Positions 45,880-57,019 of a DNA stretch of 64,000 nucleotides are shown in pieces (position 1 is the stretch's first letter; every line of letters starts with the position of its first letter). The DNA lies in NCBI GenBank assembly GCA_004154925.1, contig QJNS01000214.1, positions 62,001 through 126,000 of the forward strand, in the 5' to 3' direction. This DNA is from Monosporascus cannonballus (lineage: Eukaryota; Ascomycota; Sordariomycetes; Xylariales). The translations under genes were made by a program, and so were the position numbers. The notes under the pieces are model-generated. The model saw only the letters and a program-made list of their open reading frames with translations. It had not been told where the DNA came from and ran no database searches.

Positions 45880-47354
45880 ATGCCAGAGAGCATGGACGGC
45901 CGGAACTGGGGCCGAGCCCGCCGCGCGCATTCCGGGAGCACTTTCTCCACACGCCGCAGGCGTTACTCCGGCCCGTACAGCTTGGGGTTCATGGACATCG
46001 AGCTGCCGGTGCGGCAGCCGCGGACTTTCTCCGACATCAAGAGGAACCACGCGCACGCCTGGGGACTTGCCACGGTGCTCTTCTCAATCTTCTACCCCTG
46101 CGACATCTCGACATCTTATCCCAAGACACGTAACGGGCCCAGCAGAGCAACGTGGTTGCCGAGACCGCGCTTGTCGACATGCAAAGACTACGCGACATTC
46201 CCTTAATATCCCCGACATGCCGGTGATCGCGTATTTTGCTGCAACCACCATGTTCACGAAGTTGCTCGCTTTTCGGAATGCGAAGTTGGCGAACAGCAGG
46301 CCTGGCATTGCGAAGGCGACGAAGCCAGGAAGAAGCCAGGACACAGTGGTGGTAGACGAAGAGAAGCCAAGATTCCTGGTCATCATCTTCAGTCACGGGT
46401 TAGGTGGATCCCGGACACGCTATAGCGTGGTATGTGGAGAATTAGCTAGTAACCGCTTTATTGCGGCCCCTATGGAGCACCGGGACGACAGTGGTGCCAG
46501 GACCTACGTAAATATCCTCCCAGTAGAAGGCTTGCGGACGGTCGTATGATTGACAACACACGACCCAAGTACCACTGTAAGGTCGACTACATCTGGCCCC
46601 GAGATAATGCGCAAGATACTAGTCCACGGAAAGATAGAGGCGTCGAAACGGAGCTGAGGAACGTCTAGATCGAGATGCTAATGGCAGAAATCGACGAGGC
46701 ATATTACGCTCGAGCTTATCAATAATGCCCGGGGAGATCTGGTATACAGGTCGAATCTACGTAAAAACAGCAACGAGGGGTCTCGGGAAGACTACCCAGG
46801 AAAAGCTGAAGAAAGCCTATGCTGGCGATCAGCTCGGAGGCGGTTACGCATTGGCCGGAGAAATATTCAGAGGGTTATGGATGTTTGCAACGAAGCAGAG
46901 GAGGCAGGCGTCCTGTGCTGCAACATGGCCATCAAAGGCTCAACACATGTCTCGCGGACCGACTTTGCAGTCCTGTATTTCAACATGATGGCGCTGTTCA
47001 CCAAAGCAATGGCAAATGGAAGACGGACGACCTATCCGACCGTTACCCTACCGCTTGAGTTCTTGAAGAGGTATCCCCTTCAGAACAGATAGCCGCACCA
47101 ATCGGGTGGACGAGGGGCCCTTCGACACGAAAGCTCCGGGGATGGAGGATGACCCGCAGGAACACAGGCCGGAGCCGAAGTGGTCTGCTCCTCGCCTGAA
47201 GATCCCGAATGAGCTCAGGCTGCGACTCCTGAGCTGGTTTGGCAGGCCTAAGGCATCAGAGGTGGCGAGCGACGCGAAGGGAAACCCTTTCGTCGGGGTC
47301 AAGAAATTCGCTCTTGGCGACGAGATTTGGGTGCATTACAGTCTCAATCCCTGA
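45880..47354 (+). pseudogene. Platelet-activating-factor acetylhydrolase-like lipase, pseudogene
   Basis: From the ATG at 45880, Tyr-Ser-Gly-Pro-Tyr-Ser, Asp-Ile-Glu-Leu-Pro-Val-Arg and Thr-Val-Leu-Phe-Ser-Ile-Phe-Tyr-Pro match the start of fungal PAF acetylhydrolase-like proteins. A frameshift near 46,203 leads to [11 protein letters not shown] and the oxyanion-hole block Ser-His-Gly-Leu-Gly-Gly-Ser-Arg. Further shifts and a TAG (about 46,656) follow, then Ala-Ile-Ser-Ser-Glu-Ala near 46,820, the probable catalytic-His block Gly-Ser-Thr-His-Val-Ser-Arg-Thr-Asp-Phe near 46,940, and a good C-terminal frame from 47106 to 47354. The stretch that should carry the Gly-His-Ser-Phe-Gly nucleophile is missing between about 46,780 and 46,815. 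The gene is non-functional. Confidence 0.82.
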
Positions 47355-50300
47355 GAGCAACAGGTCTGCTTGGTGCAGAATACGATTGACTTTGTTATTA
47401 TGGTACAAACTTGGCATGTCCGGGCGCCTAGACGGGGTTCGCCTTTGAGCTTACATACTGCAGTTCTAAGATACCCTCGCGAATGAAGGTTGGGTTTGAA
47501 TCACATTCTCCACAAGTTAGACGAACCTTGTGTCAGTGGATGCCAGAAAATACGTTCGATAATGACCCGTAGCCCCCGTCCGACCGTGCTGGAGATTTGT
47601 GGGCTTTCTGGCTCTCGGCAGACCATGGCCAGCTTGTCGTGCGTCGTACTAAGGCAGGCTAAAGACATAGGGTTGTAAATACGAGGAGCTGAGCCTCAGC
47701 TCGGATTGGAGGCAAACACTATTGAATGGAGCGTAACTCCAGGCCCTGGTTTTCTCTCTGTCTGCCAGGCCGACAGCCAGCTCTTGGTATACAGAAGGGC
47801 GGGACACACACTGTACGACACTGAGGTGGCGTTAAGAGATTCCGAATCTACAGTCGTGAATATTTATTCCATGCACGTGTGGTAAAATTGGTTGGGCGCC
47901 ATTAAAAGGGCCCTCCTGAAATGAGCTCGGGGGCAATATAAATGGGCTTATTGCCTACTAAGTAGGGCATAACAGGCGGATAGAGGTACCGGAGTGGTGG
48001 GTGGTCAGACGCAGTATAGCGGGCTGAGCGGTTAATCTGATAACCCAACAGCAACAACAACGACGACATGCGATGCTGGTCTGGAACGTTAGTGGTATGG
48101 TGGTTGGGATTGCGGTTAATAAAGTCGGTTAGGCCGGATCTAGCAGCTGCGTTAAGAACTAACCGCTCGCACCCCGAACGCAGGAAGCAATGCCCTTGAC
48201 AGATATTGTGGTGGCTGACTGGTCGGCAATGAATCCAGGCTCTTTGGATTTTCGCCAAGGTCATGCGCTTATTAACGTCCCGACCAGGTATGTCACTGAG
48301 AAGGAGAACCTGTTACTCAAAGAGAGCAAGCAAAATGTTCCAATTGCTCCAGCGTTGTCAAGAAGGATGCGGAGTGGAAGAGGTTGCTTCCTATATACGT
48401 GGGTGGCGTCTCTGGTGTGTGATCTCGCCCGCAATTGAAGTTTCGCTCGCTGCATCGTGATAACGAAGCGCTAGACGGGGCCAAACGGTCCCTAATGCTT
48501 TCGGGAGGCGGAGTCGCTAACATGCGGACGTCCAGGTCTTCGTCACTTTCCCACCGCACGTAACCTACCTCCCAGGGCTTCGCCAGACTCTGCTGGGAGA
48601 TGTGGAACTGTATCCTTTACCTAACCGTACCTGCCTCCTGTAATGTGATGTTTTTGCAAAGATTTGTTAACCCGCCCGAAGAGTAACAGGCCCGTCAAGC
48701 CCCATCAAGGTCGTCGTCTATTTTTGAATCTTGATTTCTGGGCATGTTGCGGCCATGCACTAAGCGGCATATAGTACGACCAGCCACGGCTGACGGTTAC
48801 TGAGTGGAAAAGTGCTGATCTCCATGCAGGTCGACTATTCGGCCATTCACGAACTGCACTGTGGGAGCGTGACATTCACCCCCTGGAAACAGTCGTCCTT
48901 CAACTACAGGAGCTTCCGCCGCCCGGAGATTACCTGGATTCTGTTCCGCTGTGATGTGAACTTATCTACCTAACTGCATTTGGTTTAATTAGTCTTGCTG
49001 ATGCAGTCTAAAGCGAACTTGCTCGGCGCTTCATCATACTATGGTACTCTTGATAGACTACTTACCTATCTACTGGTGTATATTCTCCACATACCTGCTG
49101 TCAGGTACTCCACGGTGCAAAGAGGTGCTAGCTTACCTACCTACCTAGGTGCTCAGTGCTGGAGGTTAAGTTAGTGGCAACCTGACACAAACAAAGATAG
49201 GTACCTAAGTAGGTAGTAAACCTGCTTTACGCTCCATCCATCTTAAGTAAGTTCCTAAAATAATTCAATTGCCTATCTCGCGTCCACTTTCCCTAGAAAT
49301 ATCTTCATAACACCATTGTCGGCCCCTTCAGTATCGTACCGGGCGTAAATTCATTCCTAAACAAAGTAGTATTGCCATATTGTGCCTGACGGCCAGATGG
49401 CCGGCCCCCTGCCAGCCTACCTCCTCTGACAACCCCCTGCGGCCCCGCAGAATGACCAATTCGCCGAATTGTCGCTGGCTCCAGCCCCGCCGCTATCGAT
49501 CGATTCCCGCTCCTCGTGTTAATTAATCATCACCACGGGTACATGGCTTGGGTAACGTGTTCTAAGTACGAATTTAGTTCAGCTACATATCTAGTTAGAG
49601 TACCTAGCTATGCCATGCTCGGAACTCGTCATCCTTACAGTCAACCTGTAACCATTTGCTTCTCGTGGCTTCCTCAAAGGAAGCAATTCTTGTTTTTCAT
49701 AACACCCAAGGTGGTAAGTACTAGGTACCCTAGATAGGTATAGAGGAACATAAGTGACTACCTAGGTACATGCATGTATGTGAGGCGTTGGATTGTACCG
49801 AATGTCTCTGACATGTCGTAAGTACTAGGTATGTAAGGAGGAAACACAAACACATCGGCTGACCATCGGTCCGTATGGATTCTGTCGCCTCTTCGTCTCC
49901 AATATTCAACCAATCTTGAACCTTCAGTTTAACCTACCCAGTATCTAGCTCTCGGTGATATTGAAATCAAATCATTCTTCCTGGACGTCTCTTGTTCACA
50001 CTCATTATCCGTCACTCGCTACACCCGCCTTTGGTATTAAGACTACCTATGCATTATCGCCTCTTTTTACCAACAATCACCGTCGTTTCAGCCTTCCACT
50101 ACCTTACTTTACCCTTGTACCCTGTATTATCGACCTGCATCTAGAAATCATTAATCGATAATTCCGAATGTTCGTCCCTTGCATCCTTGCATAGAGCAAG
50201 GTAGCCCGCCCGTCTTGTGAGGTACAAGAGTATTATCTCCAAAGTCAATCAACATCCTGACCCCGTTGCAGTCCACCTTTAAACACCCGCTTCATATGGT

Positions 50301-50729
50301 CGCAATATCGGATGCTCACTGCGACCTGGAACTTTCTGTTCATATTCCGGCCGTCTCTTTTCTTTTTCCTTCTCTGTTTTTCGGGCCAGGGCCGGCGGGG
50401 AACAGTATACTACGATGCGCCATCTAGGCCTTAGCTGTCGCCATACTGAATCACGCCGGGATCACCGCTAGACGGACATTCTCATCTATAATTAAGACGA
50501 GCTGGGTATATCCGTTCGCCTATCCGCATTCACCCAGCCTATAGTTAAGGGAAAATTGATCTCATATTAATCTACCAGCAAGAAGGAGCTCCGAGCGCCT
50601 TGTTCGCGCCACTATTGTGCCTCCTCTTATGGTCAGCCGGCAGTTGTTATATTGTCTACAGCGAACCTTTACTACTCCTACCACTACTCCCACCACTTCT
50701 ACCACCGCCCGCACCCGCACTCGCACTCT
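47355..50729. other. Island 2 interval upstream of the large Cys-tailed gene
   Basis: About 3.4 kb. Open frames at 47902-48264 (minus) and 48190-48438 (plus) overlap and are not identifiable. A short protein-like frame lies near 48,832-48,960 after a CAG acceptor, too short to assign. From about 49,000 on the sequence is non-coding and studded with CTACCTAGGTA-like motifs, then pyrimidine-rich, as expected for the promoter and leader of the gene at 50765. Confidence 0.5.
49080..49835. repeat. Cluster of CTACCTAGGTA-like short palindromic motifs
   Basis: Variants of TACCTAGGTA, built on the palindromic core CCTAGG or GGTACC, recur at about 49134-49150, 49199-49217, 49609-49613, 49716-49739, 49758-49769 and 49819-49833. 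They sit in non-coding DNA upstream of the 50765 gene. They could be regulator sites or simple drift of a short repeat. Confidence 0.4.
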
Positions 50730-50753
50730 ATGGTGACTGTTGGTGAATTATAG
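50730..50753 (+). promoter_or_regulatory. Upstream open reading frame of the 50765 gene
   Basis: ATGGTGACTGTTGGTGAATTATAG encodes seven residues and ends 11 bp before the main ATG at 50765. If transcription starts upstream of 50730, such a close uORF would be expected to lower translation of the main frame. The main start has the better context (CACCATGAC). Confidence 0.45.
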
Positions 50754-50764
50754 TAGCTGGCACC

Positions 50765-53700
50765 ATGACCAAAGCAAAGCGTTCGGATTCGGGTAGTATG
50801 CCACCGAGATCCGAAAGCTTTCTTCGGATGCTCGAGCTGGAGAAAATGTACAAGGTACGTCCTCGTCTGGCATGCTGCTTCCACTCGATGTTCCTTTTGA
50901 GCTATGCCATATATATCCTCATCCTACATATAACAGCCTGTCACTGATAGGATATATAATCCCGCACTACAGATGCAGCGCGTTCGGGACAATACCCTAG
51001 CGGTGACTTCAGCGCCGACTAGAAACTCTGAATCTGCCCAGCCTAGCTCTGCACCTCGGACTCGGCGTGCGAGTGGTCACCCACCTCTCTCGAACCGGCA
51101 GCAGATCATGAAGGCTATGAGCCGCAGCTCTACCCTTCCGCCCTTGTCAATATCTATACCATCTTTGTCAACACCAAATACGCCACCTAGGCCAAGTCTT
51201 TCCCAGGAAGAGCCTCCCCTTGTGAAGGAGGAACGTACTAAGACCGTGACGTTCTCTGACCCCTACGGGGACGAATCGGACCTCTCAGACCAGTCTTCCA
51301 TCTGCCACTCGCCTAGTTGGGAAGGGTGGAGTAAGAAGACGACGAGGTCCAAGAAAAGCGACTTAAAACAAGCGCAGAAGATAAACGAAGAGACGTCAGC
51401 GAAGGTTCCGAAGAAGAAGGGGAACCGGTTGAGCAAGCCTCCACCACAGACACCCTTAATACCTTCGAACCGGTCACAATCAACCCCAGAGTTAGAGACT
51501 CGCCACAAACACGACGCGACGGGTGCGGACGTCGCGCGGTTAGGCCGGCAGGATAAAATGGCTGAAGACGACAACCAGAAACAGAGCGATGACAGGTCCA
51601 AAAATAGAAGGTTTCTATCAGGCTTCAAGCTACAGCATGGAAATGGGTTGGCTGGTAAGAGATTGGCGGAGAATTCCCCGGTGGGCGCACAGGGTCATCG
51701 GCCAAGCCAAGACGAAGGCTCCTCGGTGCCACAGTCGAAGAAGTCTCACACTACGGGTACCGGAATAAATACTGGCTTTATGAGCTCCTGGAAACCTACA
51801 GCTGACTCTTCGAGCCGTTCTCATTCGTCTCTAGAAAAACGACCCCTATCGATGCGCCCTCCGTCCGCTGGTTCTAACCATGCACGAAGCCAATCTTTGC
51901 TCTCGTCGACATTGAATAAACTCAGAGGCCCTTCGTATCTCTACCATCGCCCACGAGAAGGTAGTAGTAATTCCGCTATTCGTCCTCCTTCTCGAGATGA
52001 TGAAGTTCCTCAGCCGACGGCCCCACCCATGGAGAGGCCGAGTAGCTCGGGAGGACCTGCGCCAGCCACTGCCAAATCATCATTTCCCCGGGGGTTTAAG
52101 CACAAGTCGACTATTTCTGATACAATGAATCTCCCTCTCGACCGGCAAACTGCTACCCGGACTCTAGGGTTGAGGGATTCAAACAACGGGTCTGGCCGTC
52201 CCGAAGATCATCAACCATCGAGTTACCATACTCATGTACCCTCAACGTCGACTTCCGACCGCGACTCGATGGTGGGGGAGAGTCAAGAAGACATACAACG
52301 GGCATGGGAACTACAAGATCATAGGAAACACCACGATGATTCGGTGGTCCACCATTCGGATAGTCGCGATATGAACGCCCAAGCTGAAAAGGATGCGGCG
52401 GATGAGCGGAGATACCATGGCGACAGTCAGGCAAATAGTCGTGGACAACAGCCAGTAAAGAATCCTGATCATGTCGAACAAGATCCAGCGTCGTCCAGCG
52501 AAGACGATGATTATGTGTCTACACACGAACACCAGTCCGATTCCGCATCGCGCCGCCCTCGTAGAGATGAGAGTCGGGCGACTCCTAGAAACTCAATGTC
52601 TGCGATCCATCCAGCCTTCTGCGAAAGGGATGACAGCCCATTCAAGACGTCCCCACACACAGAAGCTCCCCCAATGCCGCCAACGCCAAGCTCCATCGGA
52701 CGAGCCGTGACGTCTGACCTAGAAACTGGCCAGGGGACGTCGAAGGCTAGTGGGTTGTCAGAGGCGGCAAAGCCAGAGGCGCAGAATGAAGGAAATATGC
52801 GGACATACGCGCGGTCATTACGTCCTAAGTCATCAACAGATTACTTCAACTTTATCACCGAAGCATACACGCCTCCTTCGTTAGAGTTGCGCTCTCCGTT
52901 GGAGAACTTGTTACATACCCTGAGTAGAACTGCAAGTTCCGAGGAAGCAGAGCGGGCGGACGCATCTCAAAACCCTTCTTCTGGAAGAGAAGTCCTAGAG
53001 TCGGAAAACCCGCTCGCCGCAGAGGTTCGGACAACCTTTAATCGGAATTATGTTGATACACCGGTAAACGGGCACAAACTACAGGATTCGCCTGTCAACC
53101 CTGCTCGGGCCCCAGACAACGAAGTACAGTCTTTTGAGCGCTTAGGTGTATCTGCAAAGACTGCAAAGGCCGTCAGCGGTTCAGACGCGGGGAGCACATC
53201 TACCAGGCAGTCCCAACAGCACGAAACTAGTCTTAGCACGTCGGGAAGATCATCATCGTCTACATTCAGTAACACGCCACCGTCGCCATCCTATGAAACG
53301 ACGCCAGACAACTCGAGACCACATTCTCAGAAAAGCCGTCCGCCATCGCACTTGGATTTAAACAGGACCGGAGCAGTGGGGTCAGCCCTAGCAAGCGAAG
53401 AGACCCCGAGGCAAAGGATCTTCCCTCTTTCGCCTACAGCCCGCTCGTCATCGAGCTCACGCCCTGCCAGCAAGGAGGGAAACCCTTCAGATGACCACTG
53501 GAGCCGCTCTGCGCTACCGCTCGATCTCGAAAACCATTCTTCGATCTCATTGGGCGGAAATGACAGCTTCGGCTCTAGTCCGGCACTGGTGTCAACGCCC
53601 ACCTCGATCACATTTGCAGATGCTTTGAAGGAAGAAATCGCAGGGGAACTAAGCAGCAAGAGCAATCCCCGAGACTCGTTACCCCCTAGAGCTCAATCCG

Positions 53701-54272
53701 CACTTGACCTACCGTCGACGCGGTTACTGCCGCCTCCAAACCATCAGTCCCGCAATGCCATAAAGAATATGAGTAAGCTATCGGTTACCGTTACTGGCGC
53801 CCCCAGTTCTCCAGCCCCGGAACCTTCGGAAGAACCACTAAGACCAGCTCTAAAGAAGACCCGGAATAGCAGTCCGAGTAGCCAGGACTCTCAGGCTCTG
53901 GTTTCTGCGGGCGCTGCGTACTTGCAGGAAGCAAGAAAAACGGTCTCGGGCATCTCCGTGCCCTCTCCTCGCGTGCTGCGGCCTCAACTTCCTTATAAGA
54001 ATACGAAGGGCGCAGCAAGTCCAGGTCGGACAGAGCCCATGGCCAAGATGCTCGTCGAGTGCTGTAGTTGCCATTTCTTCCATGACATGCCGGCGAGGGT
54101 ATACGAATGCATGGCCAAACCCGATTCGATTGTGGAGGATAAGACGCTCGGCGTCTCGGCCGCCATCACGACTATGGTCAAGTGCCCGTGGTGCGCCCAC
54201 GGCATGACGACCCTGTGCTGTTCCGGCTATGCCGCTGTGGTGTACCTGAAGGAAAAGCTGCATGGGAAATGA
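50765..54272 (+). CDS. Large Ser/Pro-rich protein with Cys-rich C-terminal domain, unknown function
   Basis: Exon 1 50765-50854 (30 residues: Met-Thr-Lys-Ala-Lys-Arg start, then Ser-Phe-Leu-Arg-Met-Leu-Glu-Leu-Glu) and exon 2 50973-54272, joined over a 118-bp intron (GTACGT donor, CTACAG acceptor), give 1,129 residues. Residues about 35-1,040 are low-complexity, rich in Ser, Pro, Arg, Asp and Gln, with many Ser-Pro sites and no recognised domain; they are probably disordered and phosphorylated. The last 71 residues differ: Cys-Cys-Ser-Cys-His at 1060-1064, Cys-Pro-Trp-Cys-Ala-His at 1101-1106 and Cys-Cys at 1112-1113. Two Cys-x2-Cys knuckles 37 residues apart suggest a zinc-ribbon-like fold. 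The short conserved-looking N-terminal exon and the structured tail imply a real gene under constraint at both ends. I do not recognise a named family. Confidence 0.85.
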
Positions 54273-55172
54273 AGTAATGACGAAACGAAAGGGGGATATT
54301 TGAGACGAGGAGAGTGGGCTAGGCAGCTCACTCAGAACGGCCATATTCGCATTGGGTGCCTTTCGCTTGCTCTTTCCCTTGGCTAATATAATGAGCATTT
54401 GCATTGAACCGGCCAGTCGCTTCCCCGCCAAATCCACATCTCTTCATTTGTCTTCCAGGGCATGTTCTCATATGCGTTTCTGCACATCACACCTCGATCC
54501 CCTAGCAAGTCGAGCAGTCCTCCGATCTGTTTTTTCCCCTTCTACTAGGGATGAGCTTCCCGCCACCAGTTCATTCCGGCAAAGGCCAAGCAACGCCATT
54601 TCTTGCTTACTCAGACTCCGGGCTCGCCGACGTAATGTCGAATTCGCGGAGAGAACTTCACTGCCTAGCTGCAAGCAAAGCCGGTAAGGTGCCCAGAGGT
54701 AATCCGATCGCCGCTGAGAAAGGACATACTGTTGTGTATATGTATATTAGATGATGACGACGGCAACGAGAAAGATGGGGGGTAAAAGAGAAGTTTAACG
54801 GTGTTATGTGGCATGAAATGGAGTACGGAAAAGCCAAACTAGAGTATGGTAGCTGGTAGCTGGAAATATCGACATGCGATTTGACTTTTACGTATGCTGT
54901 GCTCTCCAGTAGAGTATGTGTCCGAAATGACCGGCCATGTAAGTTTGAATTAATTACCGCCTTTATAAAGGTCGAGATAGGGGCTTTCCGCTGGAAGTCC
55001 TACAGTGGTGCAGATGTGCATAGGACAACTGTGGGCTAGGTATACTATGTTTCGCATGGCTACACTTCTTCTTCCTACGATCCTTTTGTTGCGGTCTTTC
55101 CCTTTTTACTTTCGTTTTCTTCCCACACTGACACTCATGCACTTGCACGTCTATTACCATAGGGCCAAGGAT
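54273..55172. other. 3' flank of the Cys-tailed gene, no gene seen
   Basis: About 0.9 kb with no supported coding sequence. Frames here (54352-54687 plus and 53850-54437 minus) are shadows or chance. Repeat C begins at 55173. Confidence 0.55.
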
Positions 55173-55520
55173 GTATGCACAGGAAAGTCTTGCAGGCTCT
55201 GGAATATGGTGATATGTCTATAGAGGGGGGCTTTTAGGTCGCGGATCAGGCCTTAGGCGGAATCCGTTATCCGTGTTCAATTTCGGTACACTCATTCGAT
55301 CCATAGACACCACCTTTTCAGTATCACCTTGTCGAGCTACCGAATTGGGCGACCAAGGAGCAGTATAACATGAATCTCTTTGCCATAAAAATGAGGGTCT
55401 CAGCTGTCTCCTCGAGAAACGGTCTGTTAATGAATATGTCCGGATCCAGTTGAGTTCCTTAAATAAGGCTAGTACTGCTGTCAGACCCAGCTGAGGTTGA
55501 TCAAACAGCTAACCTCGGAC
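55173..55520 (+). repeat. Repeat C, copy 2 (little mutated)
   Basis: Matches 35292-35620. This copy keeps normal GC along its length and so shows the ancestral sequence. It ends with TCAGACCCAGCTGAGG and GATCAAACAGCTAA, the opening of repeat D, then diverges into unrelated DNA. Confidence 0.8.
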
Positions 55521-55714
55521 CCCACATAATGAATGACCCTAACAATGAATGGGGAAAACACACCCAAAATCATAGTAACCTACATATTTCAAAGCCTTTT
55601 AACAACGCAATAACGTATTTCTTGATAAAATAAAGCTATATAGGCTATTTAGCTTTGTGCTGCGTTTTCCTAGCAGGCTGCTTTTCAATATAACTGTTAA
55701 TTAGGACCTGATCG

Positions 55715-56950
55715 TTAGCCTGTTACGGCCTGGTCACCCGTAACGTCTTCCAACATGTAGGAGTACATATATACAGCTGTAAGCACCAGGATGATTGCCA
55801 CAATTGCGATCATTCCACTGATCTTTTGCCCTGGTGGCGTAATGGCATGGTGCAGCCATAATATAGCCTCTATAGGCTTTAAACGCTTAATAACTTTATC
55901 CTTAGCCGATTTGATATTTAATAAATTTGCAAAAATCTTATTCGGTTGTTTAATAACAGTTTGGCGTTTGCAACCTTTGTATTTTTCGAATTTCGTTCGT
56001 AAAAGCTGATTATTTTAATAAACAATAGCGTTTTCGATATTAATATTATTAAGCTTTTTAGCAGCTTTAATTATTATTTCCGTATATCGCGAAATACCTC
56101 CGCTTAATTGCGTAAAGTTATTCGCATACTTTTGCGTAACTTTAAGGCCCTGTAAAAAATATATACGACTTCGTTTTAGCTGTTAATTATTTGTTCTTGG
56201 AGTATTTTCGGTTTAGCGATTAGCTAAAGTGTTATTTCGGAGTCCTTTAATATTATTTCGGGTTTAAAAAGAAATAAATTGGTATAACGTTATCCAGTTT
56301 TAATATTTTTTTTAATAAACACGATTTCGGTAATCTTACGATACGTTTTTAATATACGGTATTTATATTTGAAAATTATTATAAGTAATCCGCCAGCTTT
56401 TTGCAAAGCGATATGATATTTTTTTTTAAATACGAAAAATACGATAACGCTAAATAAATAAAAGTTATTATTCGAATAAGGTTAAAAATATATAAAGGCG
56501 ATCTTATTTTTAAAGTATTTTTATATAAAAGTAAAAAATACGTATATAATATGGCTATTTAAGATAAATAACTGTTATTTATTATAGAAACGAGGTTTAG
56601 TTTCCGAAAGGAAAATAAAAATTTAATTATTCCAATATAATAACGTTATTAATATACCTTTTCGAAATTAACGTATATTCGGCTTTTTCGATATTTTCGA
56701 GTAGTTATTGTTTTTGAACGGTATAACTATTAAAAATGTATACGGCCGTATCTTTTTTATATATAAAGCCGATACATTCGAAAATAAATGCTTATAACGT
56801 TATCTTTAATTTTCCAAATTTCGCGCGAACGGTTTCCGAAAATTTTATAACCCTTTTATTGGCTTATTCCTTTTTTAAACGCCCGTTTTATATATATTGT
56901 ATTCGTTCGTAAGCTTAATTTTGTATTTAATTTAGACGGCGGCGAAAAAG
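55715..56950 (-). pseudogene. Pogo-type DDE transposase relic with hydrophobic tail
   Basis: Read on the minus strand from the right. Near 56,450-56,400 are Val-Phe-Arg-Ile / Leu-Lys-Lys-Lys-Tyr-His-Ile-Ala-Leu-Gln-Lys-Ala-Gly-Gly, resembling the Leu-Asp-Val-x-x-Phe-x-x-Leu-Lys-Lys block after the catalytic core. Near 56,300 is Lys-Asn-Ile-Lys-Thr-Gly-stop-Arg (Trp to stop), then Leu-Phe-Leu-Phe-Lys-Pro-Glu, as in pogo/Fot1 transposases. The tail is open from about 56,143 to the stop at 55715-55717 except for one TAA. It ends unusually with a hydrophobic run (Met-Ile-Ala-Ile-Val-Ala-Ile-Ile-Leu-Val-Leu) and Tyr-Met-Leu-Glu-Asp. The right half is heavily RIP-mutated and the left half is not. 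The DNA-binding N-terminus was not found. Confidence 0.6.
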
Positions 56951-57000
56951 TGGAAAAACTTTTACCTCATCTTGATCAGAACCCCATTTTGGAGGTTGTG

Positions 57001-57019
57001 GCTGCGCCTGCGGCGCAGC
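57001..57019. repeat. GC-rich hairpin in AT-rich surroundings
   Basis: GCTGCGCC and GGCGCAGC are perfect 8-bp inverse complements around a TGC loop. The patch from about 56,985 to 57,040 keeps normal GC although everything around it is AT-rich. It lies close to where the right end of the pogo-type element would be. Confidence 0.6.

Noticed and set aside
53850..54437. 195-codon minus-strand frame
   Set aside because: Lies antisense over the conserved Cys-rich C-terminus of the 50765 gene; a shadow frame.
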